Positions 55,601 to 64,000 of a stretch of 64,000 nt of DNA are shown in pieces. The translations under genes and the position numbers were made by a program. Source of the stretch: Azolla caroliniana. Taxonomy: Eukaryota; Polypodiophyta. The stretch's first letter is position 1; every line of letters begins with the position of its first letter. The stretch is taken from positions 19,282,001-19,346,000 of the forward strand of contig JBHGNT010000005.1 in assembly GCA_043228905.1 (NCBI GenBank). The letters are read 5' to 3'. The notes beneath the pieces were generated by a model. The model was not told where the DNA came from, made no database searches, and saw only the letters and a program-made list of their open reading frames with translations.

Positions 55601-55724
55601 TCATGGCCATCTGTGAAGAGGAAGAGGAGGAAGAAGAAAACGTGCCCAATGAGCTTCCTAATTTTCTGAGTCTTTTAAGGTTCCACGGTGATGGAGCAAG
55701 TGATTGTTGTAACGAAAAATCCAT
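46657..55724 (-). CDS. SLH-domain membrane protein, At5g23890/At5g52410 type
   Basis: Ten exons close in phase to 1023 residues: 55724-55418, 53531-53454, 52103-51073, 50974-50886, 49355-49252, 49173-49074, 48999-48906, 48498-48384, 48313-47782 and 47278-46657. Exon 1 is a basic, Ser-rich plastid-type presequence. Exon 2 alone encodes one membrane helix (IKIGGVVLLGIGFSLGARG). Exon 3 is a long acidic, low-complexity region. Exons 4-8 encode the S-layer homology region (AGVEP, RRDYARWLIGASAALSR, ENVTKLAYDDVQPEDPDFPFIQGLAEAGLI, FIDIDKIHRDAIPAL). Exon 9 encodes a coiled coil of about 170 residues. Exon 10 has a charged region and an amphipathic C-terminus. Plant members are annotated as plastid or thylakoid proteins of uncertain function; a membrane or envelope anchoring role is inference. 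Confidence 0.88.
49780..49915 (+). repeat. Duplicated LINE/SINE 3'-end fragments in an SLH intron
   Basis: GGTCTCATAGGCTACATTGG at 49795 and GGTCTCATAGGCGACATTGG at 49875 lie 80 bp apart, each followed by a TTTAGA.ATGTTAACA stretch. They match the 3'-terminal hairpin region of the LINE fragments. Both lie in intron 4 of the SLH gene. Confidence 0.55.
54100..54845. repeat. Segmental tandem duplication in SLH intron 1
   Basis: The block containing AAACAGGTGATCTTGTGTAA (about 54250) recurs at about 54664, an offset of about 414 bp, with shared GGAAGAATTCTACAGGTA and CCAATATTGTGTTTTCTT. A smaller unit, AATCAAGATTGCATTATA, occurs near 54105, 54421 and 54517. It is intronic and has no coding potential. 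Confidence 0.75.
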
Positions 55725-55829
55725 TGAAGTGAGTTTACGATGGGAAATCTCGAGGAAGAAGAAGAATTGTTGAGAACTTTACAGCTCACACAGGCGGATT
55801 ATTCATTTACAAGAAGGCCTGTCTTTTTT

Positions 55830-56040
55830 TTAGGGTTTGCAGATGTGGGTTTACTTTTGTATCTAGCATATGTGGGTTTCTGCTTCAGGGATTCTACAAC
55901 GTGGGAGTGTATATTTCAGGGTTTCAGGGTGTGTGTTTTTTATTTTTAGGGTTCCCAGGTTATGCAATTAGGGCACTCCAAGGGTTTCCACGATGTGGGT
56001 TTTAGGGGGTATGGTGTTTGTTAGGGTTTACAGAGCTTTG
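55830..56040 (-). promoter_or_regulatory. Telo-box-like motifs upstream of the SLH gene
   Basis: TTTAGGGTTT at about 55836, TTTAGGGTTCC near 55945, TTTTAGGGGG near 56001 and TTAGGGTTTAC near 56021 read as AAACCCTAA-type telo-boxes on the gene's strand, about 110-310 bp upstream of its ATG. The placement is similar to the cluster upstream of the OZ-like gene. Confidence 0.4.
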
Positions 56041-56877
56041 ATGAGGGAACAGAGGGTAGAGGCTGCATGATCAATATCTCTGTTTTGTCCACAATAACAA
56101 ATTGGGGAAAAGAAGAACACAGAGGAACAAAGAAAAAGGCATTTCTTTTGATAGAGATATGTATATCATATGATAGATAGATGCTCTTGGGATATTGGAA
56201 ACATATGCTTCTCTGGCTCTGGCTCTGCCTCTGGGCTCTGGGCTCTTGCATAAATCATGAGAACAAAAGTAGTCTGTAGTCTTTTTACTTCCCCCATGGG
56301 GGGGCAGCTTTTATCATCACGGGGTTGGGGTTCAGATGTTCGGCATCAATGCCGACCGACTTCAGCCCCTGTGCTTTGAATTCATTGTGTTTTGTTTTGG
56401 GGGCGGGTTTCGGAAAATCATGCGCTCGACCTTCATTCTCCGAATCGCATTCGAATGCATTGTGTCTTTTTGGGTTTCGGAAATCTTGTGCTCGACCTTG
56501 ACTCTCCAAATCGCATTCGTTTGCATGCATGCATGTATCAGAAGGTGTTTGGGAGATGGGTTAAGGGTTTAAGGGTCGTGGGTGTGGGTGTGGGTTTAGG
56601 GTTTAAGAACTTGGGTTTCTTGTTTGCCAAACATGGGTTTAGGGTTTTGAGTGTTTTAAGGAAACGAAGACTCTTGACAATGATGTGTGCACGCACGCTT
56701 GTCAAGATTAGGCTTCAGAAATAGTTAGGCAACCCAAGGTTCTGAACCCATTATGCTTGATCTTTTCTTGGAATTGTGCACACTCCTGAACACATTGTCT
56801 TTTCTTAATCACATCAGGGAATCTAGTAGAGTTTCTCTGTCGTTTCATTCACACATAGAGAGAGGCCTTGGTTGGTA
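56041..56877. other. Intergenic sequence with short GC-rich repeats
   Basis: A CCCCCATGGGGG palindrome lies near 56292-56303 and a direct duplication of about 75-80 bp near 56404-56530 (GGGTTTCGGAAA, CTCGACCTT, AAATCGCATTCG). The minus-strand frame 56530-56285 contains two similar 16-residue segments from that duplication. I cannot support it as a gene. Confidence 0.5.
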
Positions 56878-58293
56878 GGGTTAGAATTAGAATTAGAATT
56901 TTTTATCGTCCATAAAGAGGCCAATTTTGACCTATGGGACTAGAGTATACATGTGTTCTTGATATGTTTCTCCTTCCTAAGAAGGGGTATTCATACATTG
57001 AAGCACAAAGTCTCTATGTGTGAATAAAGCATACACATATGAGGTCAACCTTCTCGGTGGTGTCTTAAGTATGGCACTTAAGTTATCACTCCCTCTTAGT
57101 ATGTCAGCATATCTTGAATGAATTGCATTATATGTCGGGTATGTGAAGAGCAAGTGATATTCATCCTCTACCATGCCTTCATTGCATACTTTGCATGTCT
57201 TCAAGTTCGTTACATTTTGATACCATGATGCAACTTCAATACCTAACTTGTGAGATCGAGTTCGAAGTAGTGTAAGGGGTCTACGAGCATTACTACTCAT
57301 ATTGGTAATGAGATAAGGTTGGATACGATCAATAGGCTATTGATCTCTTTTGAAGATTCGACCCAGTCGGCAACACACCCAATAGGCATCTCCATAAGAA
57401 TACTCGTTCCTTAAGTGGAAGACTAGAGCTCCATAATCTTGTAAGCCTATTTTTCCACTAGGATTGCATTGTGTGTAGGTTTCATAATGCATTTGCATGT
57501 TCGTGAAACCATGGGACAGGTTGCAACAACATATACATTGAATGTGTTGTAATGTTTTGCATTGGAATAACAATGTTCCCTTTTTGTAACATCCAATCCT
57601 GAATCCTACGATCTCCATCTAGAGGTGGCACAGGTACTAAGGAAAGTACCAACTTTGTGACTTGATTCCAAATAATGCGATGATGTGGCCCAAGACTATA
57701 ACGATATGTCATGTCATTGAAGTGCAATAAGTGACCTTGGTCATTTACCACATCTGCAATTGATTTCAGCCCCTTCTCTGCTAAAAAAAAAGCTTTCCTA
57801 GGCTCTTGTTTAGCTAGTGACTGTGGGAATATATCAATCTAGTGTAAGCTTTCGAGGCGTAAAGAGTTCCCTGATTCTGAATTCCTACCTCTCCATTTTA
57901 TGTGGTGCAATACTTCCTTCCAATGCTTTAGAAGCTTTGAGCTAAATGGACAACCTTTGATGTGCCCATCAAGCTTTCCAAACACTACATCCCAATGGTT
58001 AGTATCCCATGAGCCAAATGACTTGGTTTTCAAATGATCAAACATATCAGATAACATCATTGCCCAAGGAAATGTTTTTTCAACAAATTTTGGCAATAAA
58101 GTAGCTTTTCTAGCCAACCTATGCAAATGCAAATTAAGAATATTTAGCCCTCCACTCAATCGTGGAGTGCATATCTTCTCTAGTGATAGGAGCCGTATAC
58201 CTCTACGCAACTGCTTAGAGCACCAAAAGCTCCTTATGATTTCTGAGTTAATATTTTGTATCGTGTGTTTTGGCCAATCAATCATAATTAAGT
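56878..58293 (-). mobile_element. LINE fragment: post-RT region to 3' end, minus strand
   Basis: The minus strand reads IIRSFWCSKQLRRGIRLLSL and SGGLNILNLHLHRLA (after the RT domain), KSFGSWDTNHWDVVFGKLDG, and in the last frame RTRSHKLGIEVASW, CKVCNEGMVEDEYHLLFTYP, the zinc-finger-like end. The 3' UTR carries the hairpin at 56918-56933 (AGGCCAATTTTGACCT on the plus strand) and ends in a TTCTAA repeat. Frames are broken between pieces. The 5' side is cut at 58293 by the Copia LTR. Confidence 0.78.
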
Positions 58294-58567
58294 TGTTGGG
58301 AAACAGGTCCCTCCGGATGAGAACCGGACGAGCCAGAAAACGGGACGAAGGAAGGAACTGGACCAGATGGATCCGGAAGGAGTCCGGCCGGACTCTATAT
58401 GAACTAGCAAATAGGAACATACTAGTAAATATGTTCAAATGTGACCATTGAGGTCATATTTGTAAATAGTCCTAAAGTTATATAAGTATAATTATAACTA
58501 AGGCAACATTGTTTTGTAAGGGGTCATAGCGATCATCATTGTAGTTGTTATCTTTGTTGTATCGTTG

Positions 58568-58603
<36 letters not shown>

Positions 58604-58861
58604 CAGAAAGTATTTTTTGTTGTAACCATCGGTTGGCGAAGACATAGAGCTCGAGGTCATTGCCTCCGAGTCTCGCATTGTATCCTTCCTCTCATAGTGA
58701 TAGTTGGAGTTTGTGGGCTCTCGTGGTTTTTTAAAATTAGGGTTTTCCACGTTAACATCTGGTGTCGTCACATTCTGTGTAAGTGCACTAAGTCTTTATT
58801 TCTGTTTTGATTCTACCATTGTGATTAAGACTCGGTTGTGGCCGAGCACTATTTCCCCACA
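58294..58861 (+). repeat. Copia 5' LTR
   Basis: The LTR is 568 bp and runs from TGTTGGGAAA to TTTCCCCACA, with near-perfect short inverted ends. It has a TATA box, TATATAAG, at 58479-58486. A GA microsatellite at 58570-58601 lies downstream, in the transcribed part. Confidence 0.88.
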
Positions 58862-58864
58862 ATC

Positions 58865-58876
58865 TGGTATCAGAGC
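58865..58876 (+). promoter_or_regulatory. Copia primer binding site (initiator tRNA-Met)
   Basis: TGGTATCAGAGC, three bases after the LTR, is the standard Copia primer site complementary to the 3' end of initiator methionine tRNA. Confidence 0.92.
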
Positions 58877-58906
58877 GAAGTTCAAAACTTCAAATAAAGA
58901 AAGAAG

Positions 58907-61011
58907 ATGGAAGAGTCATTTGGCGGCATGTTCAAGCTCATCGGCTCAACTACTCAGTGTGGAAGTCAAAGATGAGGGACATGCTCGTGGTTAAGATCTT
59001 TGGTTGCCGGTACAGTTCGGGGACAAAAGACCAGACAAGATTGATGCATCAACATGGGAGGTGATGCATATGAAGACGATAGCCTACATTCGATGCTTCA
59101 TCGACATGAGCCTATACAACAACTTCACTGAAGAGAGTAAGCCTCATGAACTCTGGGAGAAGATAGGCATCATGTTTGAGAATAAGAATGTTGTAAATCG
59201 AGTCTCGGTCGTCCAGAAGTTAGTGAGACTCAGATATCAAGATGACTCCAGTATGGTGGAGCACATGAATCCCTTCCGGAGGTTGATAAACCAAACAACC
59301 TCGTTGGAAGTACCTCTAGCCGACGAGGTGCTCGCGTTGCTGCTGCTCGGTTCCCTCCGGATAGTTGGGAGACGCTAGTTGTCACTTTGGGCAACATCGG
59401 GTCGGAAGGTAAATATCTGTTCCTAGCAAGGGTAAAATCAAGCTTGCTGGATGAAGAAGCACGTTGGAAGGGCAAGGAGTTCGGAACCGATCCGAATAAC
59501 TTGGTCACAGAAGATGTCCATAACCGGGGAAGAGGTCGGGATCGGAGTTCCCAGAACCGGGACAAATCGGGACAAGGTCGAAGTCAAGGGGGAGGCCCAC
59601 TTGCTTTTATTGCGGAAAGCTGGGGCACTTCTAGAAGAATTGCTGACACTTCCAAAAAGAGAAAGGAACCGACAATGCCGATTCGAAGAAGGGTCCGGAC
59701 CGGAGAAGTTCAGATCGGAAAGGAACGTCGGCAATCGTGACAAACGAGGATGAACTATTGCTCATCACTGAGGAGAGAGAGCTACATCTTGGCAACGACG
59801 AGACGACATGGGTGGTCGACTCTAGAGCGTCGTTCTATTTGATCCTCGACTGGAAATGCTTCTCATCGTACAAAGCCAAAGATCACGGTTGTGTTCGGAT
59901 GGGAAATGAATAGGAGATGTGTGGTTGACTACGTCAACCGGGTGTAAATTGTTGCTGAAAGATGTCTGACACATTCCGGAGGTTTGGTTGGACCTGATAT
60001 TGGCCGGTCGGTTGGACGATGAAGGCTACACGGGTAGCATTCGGAACGAAGTCTTGAAATTCAGCAAAGGAAGCCTGATCGTGGCATGAACTCGGAAGGT
60101 CAACACATTGTACCTGATGCATGCTCGGATATGCAGGAAAGAAGTGAACGTGGCATCCGACAATGCTGGTGAGTTGTGGCACAAGAGGTTGTGTCATATG
60201 AGCCAGAAAGGGATGCAAAGACTTGTCGAGGATAACCTCATTCCGGAGGTGAAAGATGTGCAACTTGAGAAGTGCACCAACTATTTGGCTGGTAAGTAGA
60301 ACCAAACCTCTTTCTGGTTGAGGCCACTGATGAGACGGAAGGCTTCATTGGAGCTCGTGCATACCGATGTATACCAGGTGGACACGAAGACACATGCCGG
60401 ATCGTAGTACTTCGTGACGTTCATAGATGACCAAAGCCGGAAGCTGTGGGTCTCACCACTGAAGACGAAGGACTAGGTACTATCCGTCTTCAAGGAATTT
60501 CACGTGAGAGTGGAAAGGGAAGCCAGCCGAAAGCTGAAAGTGGTTCGGGTAGACAATGGAGGTGAATACTGGGGGCAGTTCGAGGAGTACAGCCGGTCGA
60601 AGGGAATCCGACTCAAATTCACCGTGCCAAAGATGTTGGAGCTTAATGGATTGGCCGAAAGGATGAACCGGACTGTGATGGAGAGAGTCCGGAGCATGCT
60701 GGCACATGCTAAGTTGTCCAAGACATTTTGGGCTGAGGCGTTGATGATGGCGACTTACGTGATAAATCGATCAACCTCTGCACTGGACGGAGACACACCA
60801 TAGAGAGTATGGACCGGTAAAAACTTGTCTTACCGGCATCTGAAGGTGTTTGGTTGTCTTGCCTACATGCATGTTGCAAAGGACAAGAGTGCGAAATTGG
60901 ATCCAAAGTCTCGGCCATGTATATTCCTTGGATACGACGATGATGAGTTTGGCTACCAAGTGTGGGACTTGTGTAAAGAATCGGATATGGATTCTTGTGA
61001 AGCGGAAGAGA
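58907..61011 (+). pseudogene. Decayed Copia gag-pol (gag, zinc knuckle, integrase)
   Basis: Gag pieces include MHMKTIAYIRCFIDMSLYNN, HELWEKIG and VQKLVRLRYQDDSSMVEH. A knuckle, CFYCGKLGHF-stop-KNC, follows at about 59605-59643, then ETTWVVDS (protease region), ELWHKRLCHMSQKGM (pre-integrase), FIDDQSRKLWVS, VVRVDNGGEYWG and LNGLAERMNRTVMERVRSML (integrase core), and FLGYDDDEFGYQVWD. At least two frameshifts and eight in-frame stops are present: TAG at 59632, 59911, 60297, 60405, 60474 and 60801, and TGA near 59966 and at 60085. The element cannot be active. Confidence 0.85.
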
Positions 61012-61363
61012 TATGAGTTATGTGTGTGTATGTGAGAGAGACAGAGAGTGAGAGAGACAAGGAATAATACACAAAGAATACGCAAGGTAAAAGTATATTA
61101 TCAAAGGAGAAAGACACGACATTATACAAGGTGGGAGAAGGGTGCTTTATGTAGTCACCCTCTCTCTTCATTAACTACAAGACTCATAGAGCATGGGGAA
61201 TGTGAAAGCTCATAAGTTATGTGTCATAGAATATGATTCTATGACTCATACTAAATGCTAGAATACAAAGTGGTGACTTAATGGTGACTCTTGACCGTTG
61301 GAGTGTCTATTCACTCTCAAGGTGAGTTCACACACTAGACCAAGTTGAGCTTGATTCTCAATA
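61012..61363 (-). repeat. 3' LTR of the minus-strand Copia
   Basis: The LTR follows the polypurine tract TTGAGCTTGAGGGGGCG (61364-61380, minus strand). It starts TATTGAGAATC and its other end, read inward, is TATGAGTTATG, so the ends are inverted but begin with TA instead of TG. The left boundary is set by loss of homology with the plus-strand Copia and may be off by a few bases. A GA/GT-rich stretch lies inside at about 61021-61062. Confidence 0.65.
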
Positions 61364-61639
61364 CGCCCCCTCAAGCTCAAGTTAGGTCGGTTTCAGATGG
61401 TATCCGAAATCCGCTTCGACTCACGTTCCGGTGTCTGCGTTGATTCGCGTCGACTTGCTTTATGCAGAGTTGCGGAATCCGTGCTCCAGCTTGCGTTGTG
61501 CGTAGTTGCGAAGTATGTGCTTCGGCTTGTGTCTTTCTTCGCGGCTTTGAGCGGTAGATCGGCTCTTCGCAGCTTCGTTGTGTGGTTTGATGGGTACGCC
61601 CAGATCCTTCAAAATCCTCTTGAGTCATACGACTTCACA

Positions 61640-64000
61640 CGCAGCTACGGTTGCGCCCCTGTATTCCGCCTCCGTACTCGAAAGAGCGACGATAGGTTGC
61701 TTCTTGCTACTCCAGGATATTGCTCCGCTGCCGAGGGAGAAAACAAATCCGGAGGTTGATCTTCTATCGGCTTTGGAGCCGGCCCAATCGGCATCTGTGC
61801 ATCCCTCGAGTCGTATTGGCATCGTGGTCTTTGTAGAGGATGCCGCAATCCATTGTGCCACTCACGTATCGTAGAACTCGCTTAGCGCAATCCAAGTGAG
61901 TATCACATAGTGTTTGCATGAATTGGCTAAGGAGACCGACCGGATAACTGAGATTGGGTCGTGTGATCGTGAGTAGATGAGACTCCCGATGAGTTGTTGA
62001 TACTGAGTTGGCTCACACCCTTTGGTGCCGGACTGCGCATCTAGTTTGAGATTACGATCGAGCGGGGTTGCCACGGATTTGCACTCAGCCATCCCGAACT
62101 TGTATAACAAGTTGAGGATGTACTGCCATTGAGAGATCATGATTCCGGCTGGAGTCCGAATTACCTCGATGCCGAGGAAGTAGTGGAGCTCCTTCATGTC
62201 CGTCATATCGAACTTGTCGGAAAGGAGGGATTTGACTTTATTGATTTCGATGAGATGCTCACCTCCAACGACTAGGTCATCCACATATAAGATGATGATG
62301 ATCGGACTTGCGGAATCACTTCGTATGTAGAGGGAGTTATCCGATTTTGACATACGGAAGCCGATTTGATGAAGATATTGAATTATCTTTGAATGCCAAG
62401 CACGCGGTGCTTGCTTGAGGCTGTAGAGTGGCTTCTTGAGTCGGCAAACAGCTTTCGGATGGGTGCTCGAGTTGAAGCCGGGTGGTTGGATCATGTACAC
62501 CTCCTCTTCTAATTCGCCTTGTAGAAAGGCGTTCTTGACGTCCATTTGATGGAGGTGCCACCCTTTCGCCGCGGCAATCGCAATTATGGTCCGCACCGTC
62601 GTCATCTTTGCCACCGGGGCAAAGGTCTCTTCGTAGTCGACGCCATGCGTCTGAGCGTATCCTTTCGCTACGAGTCAAGCTTTGTAGCGGTTTATGGAGC
62701 CATCGACGTTATACTTCACCTTGTAGATCCATCTGCATCCGATCGCCTTTTTGTGTGGTGAGGTGGAAACGAGATCCCACGTCTCGTTCTTCCGTAGTGC
62801 CTGCATCTCCTCGTTCATTGCTTCGATCCATCGCGGGTCCTTCGCGGCTTCCGAAAAGGTTTCCGGCTCCCGTACTGTCGCTACCTTCATCATAAAGGCG
62901 TAATGGTACACCATATAATCATTGTAGCTGAATCGGCTTATGGGGTTCTTTTCACGAGTGGAGCGACAAAGCTTTTCATTTGCTGAGATGAGGGCTTTCT
63001 TAGCTCCGATTGGTACATCGAAGCCGCCGAACTCACTGTCGAGTGAGTGAGTCGGCTCATTGTTGTTGAAGCGATCGTCTTCGTATTCCGACATTTTCGC
63101 CTTGCCTTTGTCCATCTTCAGGCTAGGCCGTGATGTGCTTTGATCACTCAACGGCTCTTGAGGTCCGCTCAGTCAGGTCGTGATCGGACTTTCTTCGATC
63201 ATGCACGTAGGGCAATCTTCATCCTCGATCTCTTGGTCGGCAGATTCCGGGTCGAGTGGAGGCGGAGTCGGAGTTGTCTCTAGTGCATACCAGGATGCGG
63301 ACTCGTCAAAAATGACGTCTCGACTTACTCAAGATTTTCGAGTTGAAGGGTTGTAGCACTTGTACCCCTTTTTGTCCAATGAGTATCCTACGAGGATACA
63401 TTTCTCTGACTTCGAGTCAAGCTTTTGACGCTTCTCGTCGGGGGTGTGCACGTACGCTATCGCTCCGAATATGCGGATGTGCGATAAGTCCGGCTTCTTT
63501 CCGAAGTATTTTTCGTGCGGAGTGACCTCGTGCACACCGGATGTTGTGCATCGGTTCATTAGGTAGACGGCCGTATTTGCAGCTTCGGCCCAATATGACT
63601 TGGGCATATGCTTCTCGTTCATCATGGCTCGCGCTACTTTGAGGATGTGCCGATTTTTGTGCTCGGCTACCCCATTTTGTTGCAGAGTGTGTCGGCAAGT
63701 GAATTCTCGCCAAATTCCTTCCTTTCGGAGATACGCCGTGAAGGCGTCCGAGAAGTACTCCTTGCCGCCATCCGATCGAAGGCAACGTACAGGTCGGCCC
63801 GTGGCTTTCTCGACTTCATTCTTGAAAGTTTGGAAGTGCCGCATCGGGTAGATCCAAGTGTGCCTGGAGAAGTCGTCGATGAAGAGCACGTAATATCGGC
63901 ATCCGCCGAATGTAGCCGTTTGCGCCGGTCCCCATACGTCGGAATGGACTACGTCGAGTAGACCTTTGCTCACGTTCCGCTCTTTCGGGAATGGGTGTCG
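61640..64000 (-). pseudogene. Copia pol of the minus-strand element (integrase, RT, RNase H), with stops
   Basis: Integrase pieces (DVVHSDVWGP, FIDDFSRHTWIYPMRHF, LRSDGGKEYFSDAF, LQQNGVAEHKNRHIL, DKKGYKCYNPSTRKS) are followed by the linker, then RT: WIEAMNEEMQALRKNETWDL, QMDVKNAFLQGELEEEVYM, LKQAPRAWHSKI and the catalytic LYVDDLVVGG. RNase H follows ([29 protein letters not shown]). Three in-frame TGA codons (63329-63331, 63173-63175 and 62675-62677) each fall where the family normally has Arg, and one frame break lies near 61862. After LKDLGVPIKPHN the usual RNase H end is replaced by unrelated low-complexity sequence. The element is defective but less decayed than the one it interrupts. Confidence 0.85.

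Larger units (their letters stand above)
58294..61011 (+). mobile_element. Copia retrotransposon, 5' part, inserted in the LINE and cut by a second Copia
   Basis: A complete 5' LTR, a primer site, gag, protease-like region and integrase follow in Copia order and stop at 61011, where an opposite-strand Copia begins. The RT, RNase H and 3' LTR are therefore either beyond the window or lost. The LTR sits directly on LINE sequence, which fixes the order of insertions. Confidence 0.88.
61012..64000 (-). mobile_element. Copia retrotransposon on the minus strand, 3' part, running off the window
   Basis: Read on the minus strand from 64000 down: integrase, a Ser/Asp-rich linker, RT, RNase H, polypurine tract and 3' LTR. 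It lies inside the plus-strand Copia, so it is the youngest layer of this nest. The 5' end is outside the window, so the target-site duplication cannot be checked. Confidence 0.88.

Noticed and set aside
56285-56530. Small minus-strand gene with repeated ECD.E..GRA.DF segments
   Set aside because: The repetition comes from a direct DNA duplication of about 75-80 bp. There is no start context, partner exon or known family.

Overview
This looks like nuclear DNA from a land plant. It is AT-rich, genes are sparse and split by spliceosomal introns of 0.1 to 1.9 kb, several genes carry organelle-type N-termini, and a large share of the window is retrotransposon. The intronless 785-residue PPR gene and the style of the Gypsy and LINE proteins suggest a non-angiosperm vascular plant, possibly a fern. 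That placement is inference and was not tested by any search.

Five host genes can be modelled. They are a PPR protein (minus, 11.5-13.9 kb); an OZ/VAR3-like RanBP2 zinc-finger protein (minus, 17.9-20.4 kb, 5 exons); the N-terminal acetyltransferase NAA50 (minus, 22.9-25.2 kb, 3 exons); a plastid NFU iron-sulfur scaffold protein (plus, 41.7-44.7 kb, 4 exons); and a 10-exon SLH-domain membrane protein of the At5g23890 type (minus, 46.7-55.7 kb). I joined exons by hand at GT/AG sites. For the four spliced genes the phases close exactly, giving 512, 225, 223 and 1023 residues. They do not form an operon-like unit. Four of the five are probably organelle-directed (PPR and OZ in RNA processing, NFU in Fe-S assembly, SLH in a membrane).

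The rest is a layered transposon record. From 6.5 to 9.7 kb, two decayed Copia copies lie tail to tail and one carries a solo LTR with a perfect TSD. Around 25.3-26.5 kb are tRNA-like SINEs and a hAT-type MITE with a perfect 8-bp TSD. From 28.1 to 38.2 kb lies a nearly complete young Gypsy element (LTRs with 5 substitutions and one 13-bp duplication, TSD ATAAC) inserted in a LINE relic. It encodes gag-pol in one frame interrupted only by TAG codons, plus a long post-pol ORF with a coiled coil. From 39.0 to 41.1 kb are LINE C-terminal fragments, one split by a second solo LTR. From 56.9 kb to the end is a three-level nest: LINE (minus), Copia (plus) inserted in it, and a second Copia (minus) inserted in that one and running off the window.

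Two cross-cutting signals stand out. The LINE and SINE 3' ends share a conserved terminal hairpin whose stem is kept by paired base changes. The premature stops in three separate retroelements nearly all fit C-to-T changes at CAG, CGA or CAA codons. The first about 11 kb and several intergenic stretches hold no gene I can support.
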